Source: Vulcanimicrobiota bacterium (lineage in GTDB: Bacteria; Vulcanimicrobiota; Xenobia; Xenobiales; JADMJV01). Taken from it: DNA of 64,000 bases. The stretch covers positions 49,717-113,716 of the forward strand of contig JAFKGI010000025.1 in the NCBI GenBank assembly GCA_017307785.1, written 5' to 3'. The position numbers and the translations under genes were made by a program. This document shows positions 35,401 through 42,957 of the stretch, piece after piece (position 1 is the first letter of the stretch; every line of letters starts with the position of its first letter). The notes beneath the pieces were generated by a model, which did not search any database, was not told the DNA's origin, and saw only the letters and a list, made by a program, of their open reading frames with translations.

Positions 35401-35614
35401 CCGCCAGCTCGAAACTGCTGGCCACAATGATGTGGCCGGAGCCGAGATCCAGTCGAAAGATGGGACCGTATTCCTCGGCCAACTTCATCATCGACTCGAC
35501 AGGGGTCCCCTCCAGCTTCAGCTCGGGCAGATTGCCCATCATGAAGTGAGCCGGCGGCTGAGGAATGGGGACCAGCTTGGATTCGGTCTGGTCGGCGGAG
35601 ATTTGTAGCGTCAT
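32408..35614 (-). CDS. Self-sufficient cytochrome P450-reductase fusion (CYP102 / P450 BM3 type)
   Basis: A 1068-aa fusion close in length to P450 BM3. Heme domain (residues 1-465): I-helix AGHETT (280-285), ExxR pair E335-R338, and heme-ligand loop FGNGQRACIG with C417. After a linker, an FMN flavodoxin domain starts near residue 500 (LYGSNTGSSE). The FAD/NADPH domain follows, with RPRYYSISSSPL and GPGTGLAPFRGFLQER. Such enzymes hydroxylate or epoxidise fatty acids using NADPH without a separate redox partner. ATG 35614 has GGGAGG upstream. A fatty-acid role would fit the lipid genes elsewhere in the window, but substrate specificity is not readable. Confidence 0.93.
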   Translation of the reverse strand: MTLQISADQTESKLVPIPQPPAHFMMGNLPELKLEGTPVESMMKLAEEYGPIFRLDLGSGHIIVASSFELAEELCDTKRFDKGFGPGLKQIRVFSGDGLFSAYTHEPNWRKAHNILMPNFSHAAMKRYMPAMLEIARLLIEKWEKAADSGAQVDVPEDMTRLTLDTIGLCGFDHRFDSFRRDTPHPFVDAMMTFLSGMQENARRPAVVNKLLYFKQKKITQGRQYINDYVDQIVRERKTDPARASKVDLLSCMLDGVDRESGEQLEDLTIRLNIVTFLIAGHETTSGLLSFAIYFLLHHPDVLARAYEEVDRVLTEEPTFEQIHQLQYLLQILKETLRLYPTAPFFTLAAYEDTVLGGKYFIPKDQPVQLLLPSLHRDPAIWGPKAHEFNPDNFAPDLEEKRPVNAYKGFGNGQRACIGRQFALQEAVLVLALVLQRFRLVDIHQYKLHLKQSLTIKPGDFQIKLQRRPVDEAKKQSAAQPVAEATRPAAPARQRPTHGTPLLVLYGSNTGSSEAFARQVAEDGDARGFQTEVAELDAFVGKLPRQGAVLVFSSSYNGAPPDNAVKFCQWLESAETLQGVKFGVFGCGNRDWAASYQQVPKQIDQRLEALGAERVIGRGEGDARGDFDGHFSNWYAPLWAELAARLGIEESLEAEAKGDLYEVEFLEQKRENPFVAAFGARPMTVVENREIFQSPERSARHIEVVLPEGMNYRIGDHLGVVARNSAGLVKRAANRFALDPEARIRIKKKGTTKTLLPIDQVVPLGEILSEYVELQDVATRKHIKIMAENTPCPPEQRNLQALVSEDERYAREVLAKGKSVLDLLEDHPSCQLPFNLFLEMLAGLRPRYYSISSSPLSSERICSITVGVLNDPARSGKGRYQGTCSNYLAGLKKGQQVYAFVRENHPNFHLPEDSAKPVLMVGPGTGLAPFRGFLQERSALQAQGETLGKALLFYGCRHSKQDYAYETELQEFVEHGVCQLVTAFSRENEQKVYVQHRVLENKELVWQLFEDGGTVYICGDGGKMAPDVRRAFAQIHQEKTGQDAQAAEDWLKGLETSGRYMVDVWSST

Positions 35615-35628
35615 GAAGCCCTCCCGAT

Positions 35629-35649
35629 GAACTGCGTTTCCGCCAGTTC
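35629..35649 (-). promoter_or_regulatory. RNA hairpin with GAAA tetraloop in the leader of the P450 gene
   Basis: On the minus strand GAACTG-G-CG, loop GAAA, CG-CAGTTC forms an eight-pair stem with one bulged G, closed by a GNRA-type loop. It sits about 15 nt before the P450 start and after the stop of the upstream transglutaminase-like gene. No U-run follows, so it is not a classic terminator. It could set relative expression or mRNA stability. Confidence 0.35.
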
Positions 35650-35677
35650 TCGAAAGGGCTCGTGAGCTCCCTCCGCG

Positions 35678-38110
35678 TTAATTAGCCTTGAACTTGGTAT
35701 CCTTGAGCTGTAACTCCAGGTTCTGTTCGGGGACTTCGATCTTGACCACCTGGTTCTTGTCATTGATCAAGAAGGCCATGCCGGTCTCCGCTTCCAGGCG
35801 CTTGACATCGATCTGCTCTTCTTCGGAAACCTTGAGGGTTTCCGGCTCGCGCACTTCCAGCACGATTTCCTGACTCTTCATACTGTCGGGCACAAAGGTG
35901 TGGAAGGTGATCTTGTCGCCCACCTTGGGCTGCTTCTCGGGGGAAGTATCGAGTGCCTGACCGAGCACCAGAGCCCACTGGGTCAGGAAACGCGAGTCGG
36001 TGAAGTAGGTGCCGTAGGAGAAAGGAATCTCGCGCGAGGAGGTCTTGCCCTCGGCTTCATCCTTCTCCAGCTTGGCGGTGTCTTTCTTGAACGAGAACTT
36101 CTGGTTCTGCAGTTTGCCTTTGACGCCGTTGAGCGAAAACTGCACGGGCAAGCCGTTGGGATTGACCATCAGCTCGGAAGTGCTGTCCAGCGCCGTGCCT
36201 TCGGTAATCTTGGTGGTCGACTCGAAGCGGTAAATATCTTCGTCATCAGCCACGGTGATGTCACGCACGGCCGCGATTTCCTCACCGATTTTCTTACCCT
36301 TGCGCAGAATGTCGTAGGTTCTTTCTTCGCCCACGCCCCAGGACAGTTCGCGGTTGAAGAAGGCCACACGGCGCGGGGCGCGCGGAGCGTAGTTGACGAT
36401 TTTGACGTCCATGCTCTGGATGTCGCCGGAATTCCAAAGGGCGATATGGGCGGCGCCGATGCGGCCCGCCTCGAGGGTGGTGGGGTCGAAGGCCGACCAG
36501 CCCTCGCTGGGGCCGAGCCAGACCTCGGCCCAGTGATGGGGCACGAAGGTTCCATCCCGATAGAGCAGGCCTCCCACCGGACGAGCCGGCAGGCCGGCCG
36601 CACGGGCCAGAGCGACCAGCAACAACGCTTTGCTTTCCGGATTGCCAATGCCCGATTCGAGAGCGTAGCGAGCGGAGGGCAGCGAAACCCCCTCCTCCAC
36701 CTGGGTGCAGAAGTTCATCAGCTTGCGGGCAGCCGAGAAGGTGCTGTCCGCCTTCCAGGAGAGCTCCAGGGCTTTGTTCTGCAGCGGAGCCCAATCGGAC
36801 TCGACGCCGGGACCAGGCGCCAGATCGGCGGCCACGTCCGCCGGAGGCTGCTCATCTTTGCGGAAAGGATACTTGGTCTTGTGAGCCAGGTCACTGGGCA
36901 CGGAGCGGACCACCACTCGGCCTTTCATGTGACCCTCGGAAATCTCGCCGGTGAAATACTGGCGATAGCCGGCGATCTGGTGGTCGACCAGATTGCCGCC
37001 GCGCAGACTGAGGTCGATGTCGGCCTCGAGGTTGGTCAATTTCTCCGGCTCGGGGAAGATCACGTTGGACGAGGCCATGCGCCGTGGCAGCAGATCCAGC
37101 GGCTTCATCTTCTCGACTTCGGCCATCACGCCCATGCCGGCTCGACGAATGACCACGCCGCTGCCGACTTCGTCGACTTCCAGCAGTTCCATAGTCTTGG
37201 CTTCCACGCGCACGCGCGCCAACATGGTGCCTTCCATGTCGCTGATGGGATAAACCAGCGTGTTGTAGTCGACCTTATCCAGCTTCCATTTTTCGGCTTT
37301 GGGCGCATACACGACCAGTTCACCGCCACCGCGCAAGATGGGGTCATAAGCCTTGAGGGTGCCGCCCTTGACGGCGCTGCGCACCAGCAACCAGTAGTGC
37401 TCGGGGAAAGTATCCAGATGGCCCCAGAGGTTGTTGAAGAGCAGCTTGGGCACTTCGCCGTCGTAGCTGTGGAAATGCTGCTGAGCAGCGGCGTTCTTGC
37501 CGGCCGTATTGGTTTGAGCCACCATGGTTCGCGAATACAGACAGGTCACTTCAAACTTGCCGCCGCCGGCCGTCTGCTGGGCCTGAAAATAAGTGGGTGC
37601 GAGCGTTTTGGTGTCGACCATCAACTTGCTTTCGAAGTTGGAGTCGTCCTTGGAGCCAACGCCCAGCTTGAGGCGGGAGCGCGACTTGAGAATCCAGCTG
37701 GATTCTCCCACCAGCGACATGCGGCCGGAGACTTCAAAAACCGAATAGCCCACCAGGCGCTTGTCATACTCCACACGGAAGATGGCTTTGCGCTTGGGAA
37801 TCAGGTTGGCATCCACCACGGCCGGGCCGGGCGGGATGGGCAAGGGAGCGGGAGGCGGGGTGGCCTGTTGCTCCTTGGACTTATCTTCCCAGGCGGGCGG
37901 ATCGTTGCTCGGCTCTTTGTCCTCGGGGCGCATTTCTTCCCCGGGGATGTCCGGCAGCTGCAGCGGAGGTAGATCTTTTTTGGGAGCCGGCAGAGGCGGC
38001 AGGGTGGAATTGGTGGTGGTGTTGCCGGCGGCGGGCTGAGACCAGGCGGCGCCCTGCAGCATTCCGCCAACCAACGTGATAGCAACCATGGACCTGAGGT
38101 GAGACTTCAT
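35678..38110 (-). CDS. Exported transglutaminase-like protein lacking the catalytic cysteine
   Basis: An 810-aa protein with a Sec-like signal (about residues 1-24, ending AAWSQ) and a Pro-rich region (about 35-100). A long beta-rich middle part follows, with a transglutaminase core near residues 465-560. In the core, HHWAEVWLG supplies the His and AFDPTT the Asp. However, the position where the family has Gly-Asp-Cys reads GNPESKALLLVALARAAGLPAR-like sequence with Pro in place of Cys. The C-terminal domain is probably beta-sandwich. It is therefore probably non-catalytic and may act as a binding or scaffold protein in the periplasm. It precedes the P450 gene by 63 bp on the same strand. Confidence 0.7.
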   Translation of the reverse strand: MKSHLRSMVAITLVGGMLQGAAWSQPAAGNTTTNSTLPPLPAPKKDLPPLQLPDIPGEEMRPEDKEPSNDPPAWEDKSKEQQATPPPAPLPIPPGPAVVDANLIPKRKAIFRVEYDKRLVGYSVFEVSGRMSLVGESSWILKSRSRLKLGVGSKDDSNFESKLMVDTKTLAPTYFQAQQTAGGGKFEVTCLYSRTMVAQTNTAGKNAAAQQHFHSYDGEVPKLLFNNLWGHLDTFPEHYWLLVRSAVKGGTLKAYDPILRGGGELVVYAPKAEKWKLDKVDYNTLVYPISDMEGTMLARVRVEAKTMELLEVDEVGSGVVIRRAGMGVMAEVEKMKPLDLLPRRMASSNVIFPEPEKLTNLEADIDLSLRGGNLVDHQIAGYRQYFTGEISEGHMKGRVVVRSVPSDLAHKTKYPFRKDEQPPADVAADLAPGPGVESDWAPLQNKALELSWKADSTFSAARKLMNFCTQVEEGVSLPSARYALESGIGNPESKALLLVALARAAGLPARPVGGLLYRDGTFVPHHWAEVWLGPSEGWSAFDPTTLEAGRIGAAHIALWNSGDIQSMDVKIVNYAPRAPRRVAFFNRELSWGVGEERTYDILRKGKKIGEEIAAVRDITVADDEDIYRFESTTKITEGTALDSTSELMVNPNGLPVQFSLNGVKGKLQNQKFSFKKDTAKLEKDEAEGKTSSREIPFSYGTYFTDSRFLTQWALVLGQALDTSPEKQPKVGDKITFHTFVPDSMKSQEIVLEVREPETLKVSEEEQIDVKRLEAETGMAFLINDKNQVVKIEVPEQNLELQLKDTKFKAN

Positions 38111-38126
38111 ACCCGCTCCAACTTGA

Positions 38127-38891
38127 TTAATCGCCCCGAAGGCGTCGCAAACACACCTGGGGCTCTTCCGTACGGACCAATGTTTCCCCGATCAAGAACG
38201 CGTCAACCTCGGGAAAGGCGGCGAGCTGCTCAGAATTTTCAAATCCGGACTCGGATACCTTGACGGAGCCGTCAGGAAGAAGCGGTAACAGACGTCGGGT
38301 GACTTCCAGTTCCACCCGAAAACTGATCAGGTCGCGATTGTTGATTCCGATCAGCGGCGGGCGCAGCGGCGCCACCATTCGCGCCTCTTCCTCGGTGTGC
38401 ACTTCCACCAGCGCGTCCAGTCCGTATTCCTGGCACAGCTCCAGCATGCGCATCAGACGCGGCGTGGGCAAGGCGGCGGCGATCAGCAGAACGGCGTCCG
38501 CACCCCAGCAGCGGGACTGAGGAATCTCCCAGTCATGGAGTAGAAAATCTTTGCGGATCACGGGCAGCGAGCAGGCCGCGCGGGCCGCCCTCAGGTCGGC
38601 GGCACTCCCTTGAAAATAGGCTTCCTCGGTCAGAATCGACATCGCCACGGCACCGCCCGCTTCGTAAGCCCGCGCCTGCTGGACCGGGTCCAGGCCGCCG
38701 CTGAGGACACCCTTGGAGGGCGAGGCTCGCTTGAACTCGGCGATGATGCGCGGCCGCGGACCGCTGGTCAGGGCCCGCGCGAAACCGCGAGTGGCGGGGG
38801 CGGACAGGGCTTGCTCCCGCCACTCAGCCAGTTGACCTGGCTCGGGCGCGGGCAGTTGACGTTTTAGATCTAAAATTTTTTCAAGAAACAC
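38127..38891 (-). CDS. trpC: Indole-3-glycerol phosphate synthase
   Basis: A 254-aa TIM-barrel enzyme of tryptophan synthesis, converting CdRP to indole-3-glycerol phosphate. Key motifs are IIAEFKRASPSKG (catalytic Lys and phosphate site), VIRKDFLLHDWEI, GINNRDL and SESGF. The GTG at 38891 is preferred, since FLEKILDLKR matches the family N-terminus. A frame start at 38936 would add 15 unrelated residues. No other trp gene is nearby, so the pathway is dispersed in this genome. It is divergent from the pseudokinase gene across 61 bp. Confidence 0.93.
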   Translation of the reverse strand: MFLEKILDLKRQLPAPEPGQLAEWREQALSAPATRGFARALTSGPRPRIIAEFKRASPSKGVLSGGLDPVQQARAYEAGGAVAMSILTEEAYFQGSAADLRAARAACSLPVIRKDFLLHDWEIPQSRCWGADAVLLIAAALPTPRLMRMLELCQEYGLDALVEVHTEEEARMVAPLRPPLIGINNRDLISFRVELEVTRRLLPLLPDGSVKVSESGFENSEQLAAFPEVDAFLIGETLVRTEEPQVCLRRLRGD

Positions 38892-38952
38892 CAGCCCACG
38901 CGGTTCGTTTGCTGGCGAGGAAGTCCTGTGCCTCACTCAGAAGGCACCCCCC

Positions 38953-40857
38953 GTGGCCGGAATAGAACCTCAATCGCTAGAAGGCGAAGATGTATCCGAT
39001 CGCATTCGCATCACCAAGCTGCGAGCGATCGGCTGGGTCGGCTTTGTCTATCAGGGAGAGGTGCTCTCTCTAGGTCGCCCGGTGGCCAGCTGCGCCGTTC
39101 GCCTCATGCACCCCCGCCCGATGTGTTCTCCGGAAACGCTGCTTCAGGATTTGCGCGAGCAGGCGCGTTTTGTCCACCCGCACCTTCTGGCACTGCAGCA
39201 GTCCGGCCTGGTGCGAGAGGGCATTGCTCGTGACTGGATTTACCTGACCAGCGAACTGGCCGACTACTCCATCCAGGATCTCTTGACCCGCGGTCAGATT
39301 CTGACCCCCACCCAGGTGCGCGAATGTCTGGTGCAACTGCTGGAAGCCTTACGCTACCTGCACGCTCAGGGCATCGTCCACGGCGAAATTCGCCCCTCCA
39401 ACGTGCTCTCCACCACCACCGGCTGGCGCCTCAGCGGCCTGGAATATCGATCGACCTTGAGCCGCCGACTGGAAGAACTGGGCTACAACCAGAACCACTT
39501 CGTCTTTCGCGCCCCTGAAGCGCAAGAGCGAGGCGCCGACCACACTTCGGCCGACATCTGGTCGCTGGCCGTAGTGGCCCACGCCGCTCTCACCGGTCAC
39601 TTGCCTTTTGACGAAGAAGACTCGCGCGACCGCTCCGACCTGCTCTGGCGCATCGTCAACCAGGACCCGCAGTTTGAACACCTGGACGAGCCGTTCGACC
39701 GCCTGATGACCCACTGCCTGGTCCGCGAACCCCGTCTGCGCTGGACGGCTGAACAGGCGCTGGCCTGCCTGTCGGGACGCCCGGTGCTGGAAACCTACTT
39801 CGAGCAGATCCGTCCCATTGGTTACGAAACGCCGGCTCCCCCCGAGCCCGACCCGGAACCACTGGTCGCATCAGCCCCTCCTCCACCGCCCAGCAGCAGT
39901 CCGCTGTATGTGGGCCTTTGCGTCGCGCTACTGCTGGTCGGTCTGTTCATCGGTAAATTTTTGCTGCCACCACCCCCCAAGAAAGTGTTTCAAGTCAACC
40001 TGGGTGATCTCGTCAATCAGGAATACCAGGTCGCTCGACTCGACGACCGAGGTCGCATCACCACCCAACCGGCGGTGGCTCCGGTGCTGAGTGAAGACCT
40101 GGGCGAAGGCATCCACCTGGATCTGGTCCAGATCCCCGGTGCCGAATTTGAGCAAGGCGCCCCGGAAGCCGAGGTGCAGCGCGAACTGGACGAATCGCCA
40201 CGCCACCCGGTCCGTCTCGGCAACTTTTATATCGGTCGCTTCGAAGTCACTCAGGCCCAATGGGCACTGGCTCTGCGCATGCCCTCCGAAGGCCGGACGC
40301 TGCCTCAAACTCCCTGGACAAAGGCCGGCTCGGACCTTCCGGTTCACACCGTCACCTGGGACGATGCCTACGAGTTCTGCAAGCGCCTGACGCGCTACAC
40401 GGGACGCGTCCATCGTCTGCCCACGGAAGCAGAATGGGAATACACATGCCGCGGCGGTCCAGTGGATACTCCTTTCCACTTCGGACCGGTGTTGACCGAT
40501 CAGGTGGCCAACTTCAATCCCGATCCGCCCTTCACTCAATCCATCCCGATGGGCATGAACCGCAACGAGGTGGTCAGCGTCGAGACTTATCCCTACGCCA
40601 GCCATTTCGGCCTTTATCAACTGCACGGCAACGCCAAGGAATGGTGTCAGGACTTTTACGGCCCCTACTCCAAGGAGTATCAGGACAATCCGCGCGGTCC
40701 CCGGAGCGGCGAGGAAAAGGTCCTGCGCGGAGGCGGGTTCCGCAGTCCGGCTGCCAACTGCCGCACTTCGGCTCGCTCTCATCAGCAACCCAATCACTCC
40801 GGCCTGGACACCGGTTTTCGCGTAGTCATTCCCGAAGTGGTGGCCGGCAGTGAGTAA
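38953..40857 (+). CDS. Membrane pseudokinase fused to a SUMF1/FGE-sulfatase-type domain
   Basis: A 634-aa protein in three parts. Residues 18-275 form a Ser/Thr kinase-like domain. Key residues are replaced: VAIK lysine becomes Arg (CAVR, R50), HRD becomes HGE (143-145), DFG becomes SGL (161-163), and no Gly-rich loop is seen; the APE motif (188-190) remains. It should therefore be inactive. One membrane helix (318-338) follows a Pro-rich linker. Residues 385-630 are a formylglycine-generating-enzyme-like (SUMF1) domain, with PGAEFEQGA, RLPTEAEWEYTCRGG, GNAKEWCQDFY and RGGGFRS. The SUMF1 domain would be periplasmic if the kinase part is cytoplasmic. GTG start. It overlaps the HAD gene by 8 nt. 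Confidence 0.85.
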   Translation: MAGIEPQSLEGEDVSDRIRITKLRAIGWVGFVYQGEVLSLGRPVASCAVRLMHPRPMCSPETLLQDLREQARFVHPHLLALQQSGLVREGIARDWIYLTSELADYSIQDLLTRGQILTPTQVRECLVQLLEALRYLHAQGIVHGEIRPSNVLSTTTGWRLSGLEYRSTLSRRLEELGYNQNHFVFRAPEAQERGADHTSADIWSLAVVAHAALTGHLPFDEEDSRDRSDLLWRIVNQDPQFEHLDEPFDRLMTHCLVREPRLRWTAEQALACLSGRPVLETYFEQIRPIGYETPAPPEPDPEPLVASAPPPPPSSSPLYVGLCVALLLVGLFIGKFLLPPPPKKVFQVNLGDLVNQEYQVARLDDRGRITTQPAVAPVLSEDLGEGIHLDLVQIPGAEFEQGAPEAEVQRELDESPRHPVRLGNFYIGRFEVTQAQWALALRMPSEGRTLPQTPWTKAGSDLPVHTVTWDDAYEFCKRLTRYTGRVHRLPTEAEWEYTCRGGPVDTPFHFGPVLTDQVANFNPDPPFTQSIPMGMNRNEVVSVETYPYASHFGLYQLHGNAKEWCQDFYGPYSKEYQDNPRGPRSGEEKVLRGGGFRSPAANCRTSARSHQQPNHSGLDTGFRVVIPEVVAGSE

Positions 40858-41677
40858 GTTTGACCTGGTGGTGCTGGATCTGGACGGAACTCTGCTCGAT
40901 CCCGACCGCGAAGCCCCGGTGCGCCCCGCCGTCAAGGCTGCCGTAGCCGAAGCCCTGCAGCGCGGAGTGGGAATCACTTTCGCCACCGGCCGCACCTGGA
41001 ACTACGCTCGCCAACGCATCGCGGAACTGGGACTCAGCCTGCCCATGGTCTCCAGTCACGGGGCCACCCTGGTGGCCGCCGACGGAACCGTGTTGAGCGA
41101 GCAGCGCCTGGACGATGGCCTGTCTCGCCAACTGGCCGCGCGCGCTCACGACCTACCTGAAGTCTTCTGCTTCTATTATCGCAACCTGGCCACGGGCCAA
41201 TTGCTCATCCGGCAAAACCGGGCCCTGGAAGCGATGGACGTCTATCACCATCTGCTCGGCCCCGAAACCGAGGTCGTGGACGACCTGGGGGCCTTCCTGG
41301 ACGATCATCAGGTGCTCAAGTTCGTGGTCTTCGATGAGCACGCCGAAGCTCCCCAACGCTGGGGCCGCTGGGCCGGCCCGCTGGCTCACGTCAGCCGCAC
41401 TCACCACCTGCTGGTCGAGGGCACTGCCCCCGGCATCGACAAAGGAGTGGGCGTGCGTCGCTTGATCGACCACCTGCAACTCGACCCGGCCCGCGTGCTG
41501 GCCGTCGGCGACAACTTCAACGACCTGCCCATGTTCGCCGCCGTCGGCACCAGCGTGGCCATGGGCCAATCCCCGGACCCGGTCAAAAAAGCCGCCACCT
41601 GGATCGCCCCCACCTTCGCCGACGACGGCGTCGCCGCGGCCCTCCGCCACTTCGTCTTAGGGGAGGGGGAGAGATGA
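40850..41677 (+). CDS. HAD-superfamily hydrolase, Cof type
   Basis: A 275-aa HAD IIB (Cof-like) phosphatase. The nucleophile motif DLDGT (D10, D12) lies near the N-terminus, TGR forms motif II, a Lys is in GIDKGVG, and GDNFNDLPMF is motif III/IV. Such enzymes dephosphorylate sugar phosphates, FMN or similar metabolites. GTG 40850 overlaps the preceding gene by 8 nt. The last codons (LGEGER) and the stop are written in a polypurine repeat, so the C-terminus may have been altered by that element. Confidence 0.9.
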   Translation: MSKFDLVVLDLDGTLLDPDREAPVRPAVKAAVAEALQRGVGITFATGRTWNYARQRIAELGLSLPMVSSHGATLVAADGTVLSEQRLDDGLSRQLAARAHDLPEVFCFYYRNLATGQLLIRQNRALEAMDVYHHLLGPETEVVDDLGAFLDDHQVLKFVVFDEHAEAPQRWGRWAGPLAHVSRTHHLLVEGTAPGIDKGVGVRRLIDHLQLDPARVLAVGDNFNDLPMFAAVGTSVAMGQSPDPVKKAATWIAPTFADDGVAAALRHFVLGEGER

Positions 41678-41696
41678 TGGAGAGGTGGAGAGGCTT
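41660..41696 (+). repeat. Polypurine dispersed repeat, copy 1
   Basis: A 37-bp run of almost pure A and G, of pattern GGGGAGG-GGGAGAGAT-GATGGAGAGG. It overlaps the last six codons and stop of the HAD gene. It matches 30 of 37 bases of a second copy at 55351-55387, which is too similar and too long to be chance base composition. Confidence 0.55.
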
Positions 41697-41702
41697 CTTC
41701 CT

Positions 41703-42902
41703 TTAGCTACGGATGAGCTCCAGCAGGGCCGAGGCTACGTTTTGGGCGACCGGCACGAAGTGGGACATGAGGTAGTATTCGTCGGCTACGTGGGGGTTGG
41801 CGCCGCCGCCGGGGCCGTAGAGGCAGGCTTCGGCCAGAGAGCCGTCCTGTTTGCGCAGGTTGCGCAGATCGCAGTGGCCGGTGACGGCCTGGATGCGGAA
41901 CTCCATCTCGCCCGCCCGCAGCCGATCCACTTGAGCGCGCAAGAGTTCTGCCGGCCGATTGGGGCGCTGCGTATGCGGCGGTGTGCACAGAGCCCCGATC
42001 CGAAAGTCCCCGAGATGCTCGCGGGCCACGGCCGCAATCGACTCGGGCGTCCAGGGCGGAGGGAAGCCCATCTGCAGAGACACCTGGGCGCGCTCCGGGA
42101 CGGAACCGGCCCAACTGCCGCTGTGAAACTCGCCGATACTCAAAAAGAACGGGTTGGCGATCTCCAGCCACTGAGGCATCCGGCGATTCTGCTCGTCCAC
42201 CCAGGCTCGCAGCCCGGCGATCTTCTGGAAGGCCAGATCAATAGGATTGACCGCGCGCGCCCAGGAGCAAGAGGGCGCGGCCACGCCGGGCACCTCGAAA
42301 TGCAGCCAAAGCTGACCCAGGTGGGAATCGATGGCCCGGAAAGGCCAGGTCCCGTCCAGCACAATGGCATGGTCGGTCCAGAAGCCCGCTTCCATACAGG
42401 CCAGCGAGCCATTGCCCGAATCCTCGTCTTCAATGACGCTGGCAAAAAGTAGCTCCGGGGCGTGCTCGATTTCCTGGAAGACCTCGGCCAGCAGCATCAT
42501 CATGGCGATGCCCGCCTTATCATCCAGGGCACCGCGCCCGTAGAGCCTGTCCCCTTCCACGATCGCCCCGTAGGGAGGATGCGTCCAGGCCTGAGGATCG
42601 GTGATGGGGGCCGTGTCGACATGGGCATTGAGCATGACGCGACCCCGACCGGTCCCCTCCAGGCGGCCCACCAGGTTGGGGCGCTCCTGATAATTTCTAC
42701 CTGTCTCGTGAAAGGGAGGGGCGCTCTTCGCGTAGGCCGCCCGGGGTTGCAGGCCCAGGAAGCGCATCCGTTCTCCGACCAGCTTTTGGCAGGCCGTTTC
42801 TTCCCCGGTAGGACTCGGACAACGCACTAACTCACGGAGCCACTCGAGGTAATCGCCGGCCCGATTTTCAATCCGAGAGTGCAACTTGCTTTCCGTTGTC
42901 AA
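41703..42902 (-). CDS. M20-family metallo-deacylase/peptidase (acetylornithine deacetylase-like)
   Basis: A 399-aa zinc peptidase of the ArgE/DapE/CPG2 clan. Metal-binding motifs are NAHVDTAP (H94, D96), YGRGALDDKAG (127-128) and the catalytic/metal acidic pair in IEDEDSGNG (158-160). A late metal His is probably in TGHCD or GGGANPH. The start is taken as TTG 42902 with AAGGA just upstream, near the divergent radical SAM gene; longer in-frame starts cross into that gene. The family removes acyl groups or dipeptides; the precise substrate is open. An arginine-related role is possible given the arginine genes at 46 kb, but that is weak. Confidence 0.82.
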   Translation of the reverse strand: MTTESKLHSRIENRAGDYLEWLRELVRCPSPTGEETACQKLVGERMRFLGLQPRAAYAKSAPPFHETGRNYQERPNLVGRLEGTGRGRVMLNAHVDTAPITDPQAWTHPPYGAIVEGDRLYGRGALDDKAGIAMMMLLAEVFQEIEHAPELLFASVIEDEDSGNGSLACMEAGFWTDHAIVLDGTWPFRAIDSHLGQLWLHFEVPGVAAPSCSWARAVNPIDLAFQKIAGLRAWVDEQNRRMPQWLEIANPFFLSIGEFHSGSWAGSVPERAQVSLQMGFPPPWTPESIAAVAREHLGDFRIGALCTPPHTQRPNRPAELLRAQVDRLRAGEMEFRIQAVTGHCDLRNLRKQDGSLAEACLYGPGGGANPHVADEYYLMSHFVPVAQNVASALLELIRS

Positions 42903-42957
42903 GATCCTTGAGTCCTCGCGAGAAGGTAGGCTGGCGCGCGCGCGGAACGGCAGCCGA

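Noticed and set aside
33122..35608. 828-codon frame antisense to the P450 fusion
   Set aside because: Very long but entirely opposite a conserved CYP102-type gene; high GC third positions create such shadows.
35900..37972. 690-codon frame antisense to the transglutaminase-like gene
   Set aside because: Shadow frame with no motif; the minus-strand gene has a signal peptide and a recognisable core.
42897..42902. TTGACA-like sequence on the minus strand as a -35 box
   Set aside because: It coincides with the probable TTG start codon of the M20 gene and no suitable -10 follows; treated as coding.
42886..42957. Longer start for the radical SAM gene
   Set aside because: The extra 24 residues (Arg/Ser-rich) overlap the 5' end of the divergent M20 gene, and MSKSFRVLLVW at 42958 fits the family N-terminus.
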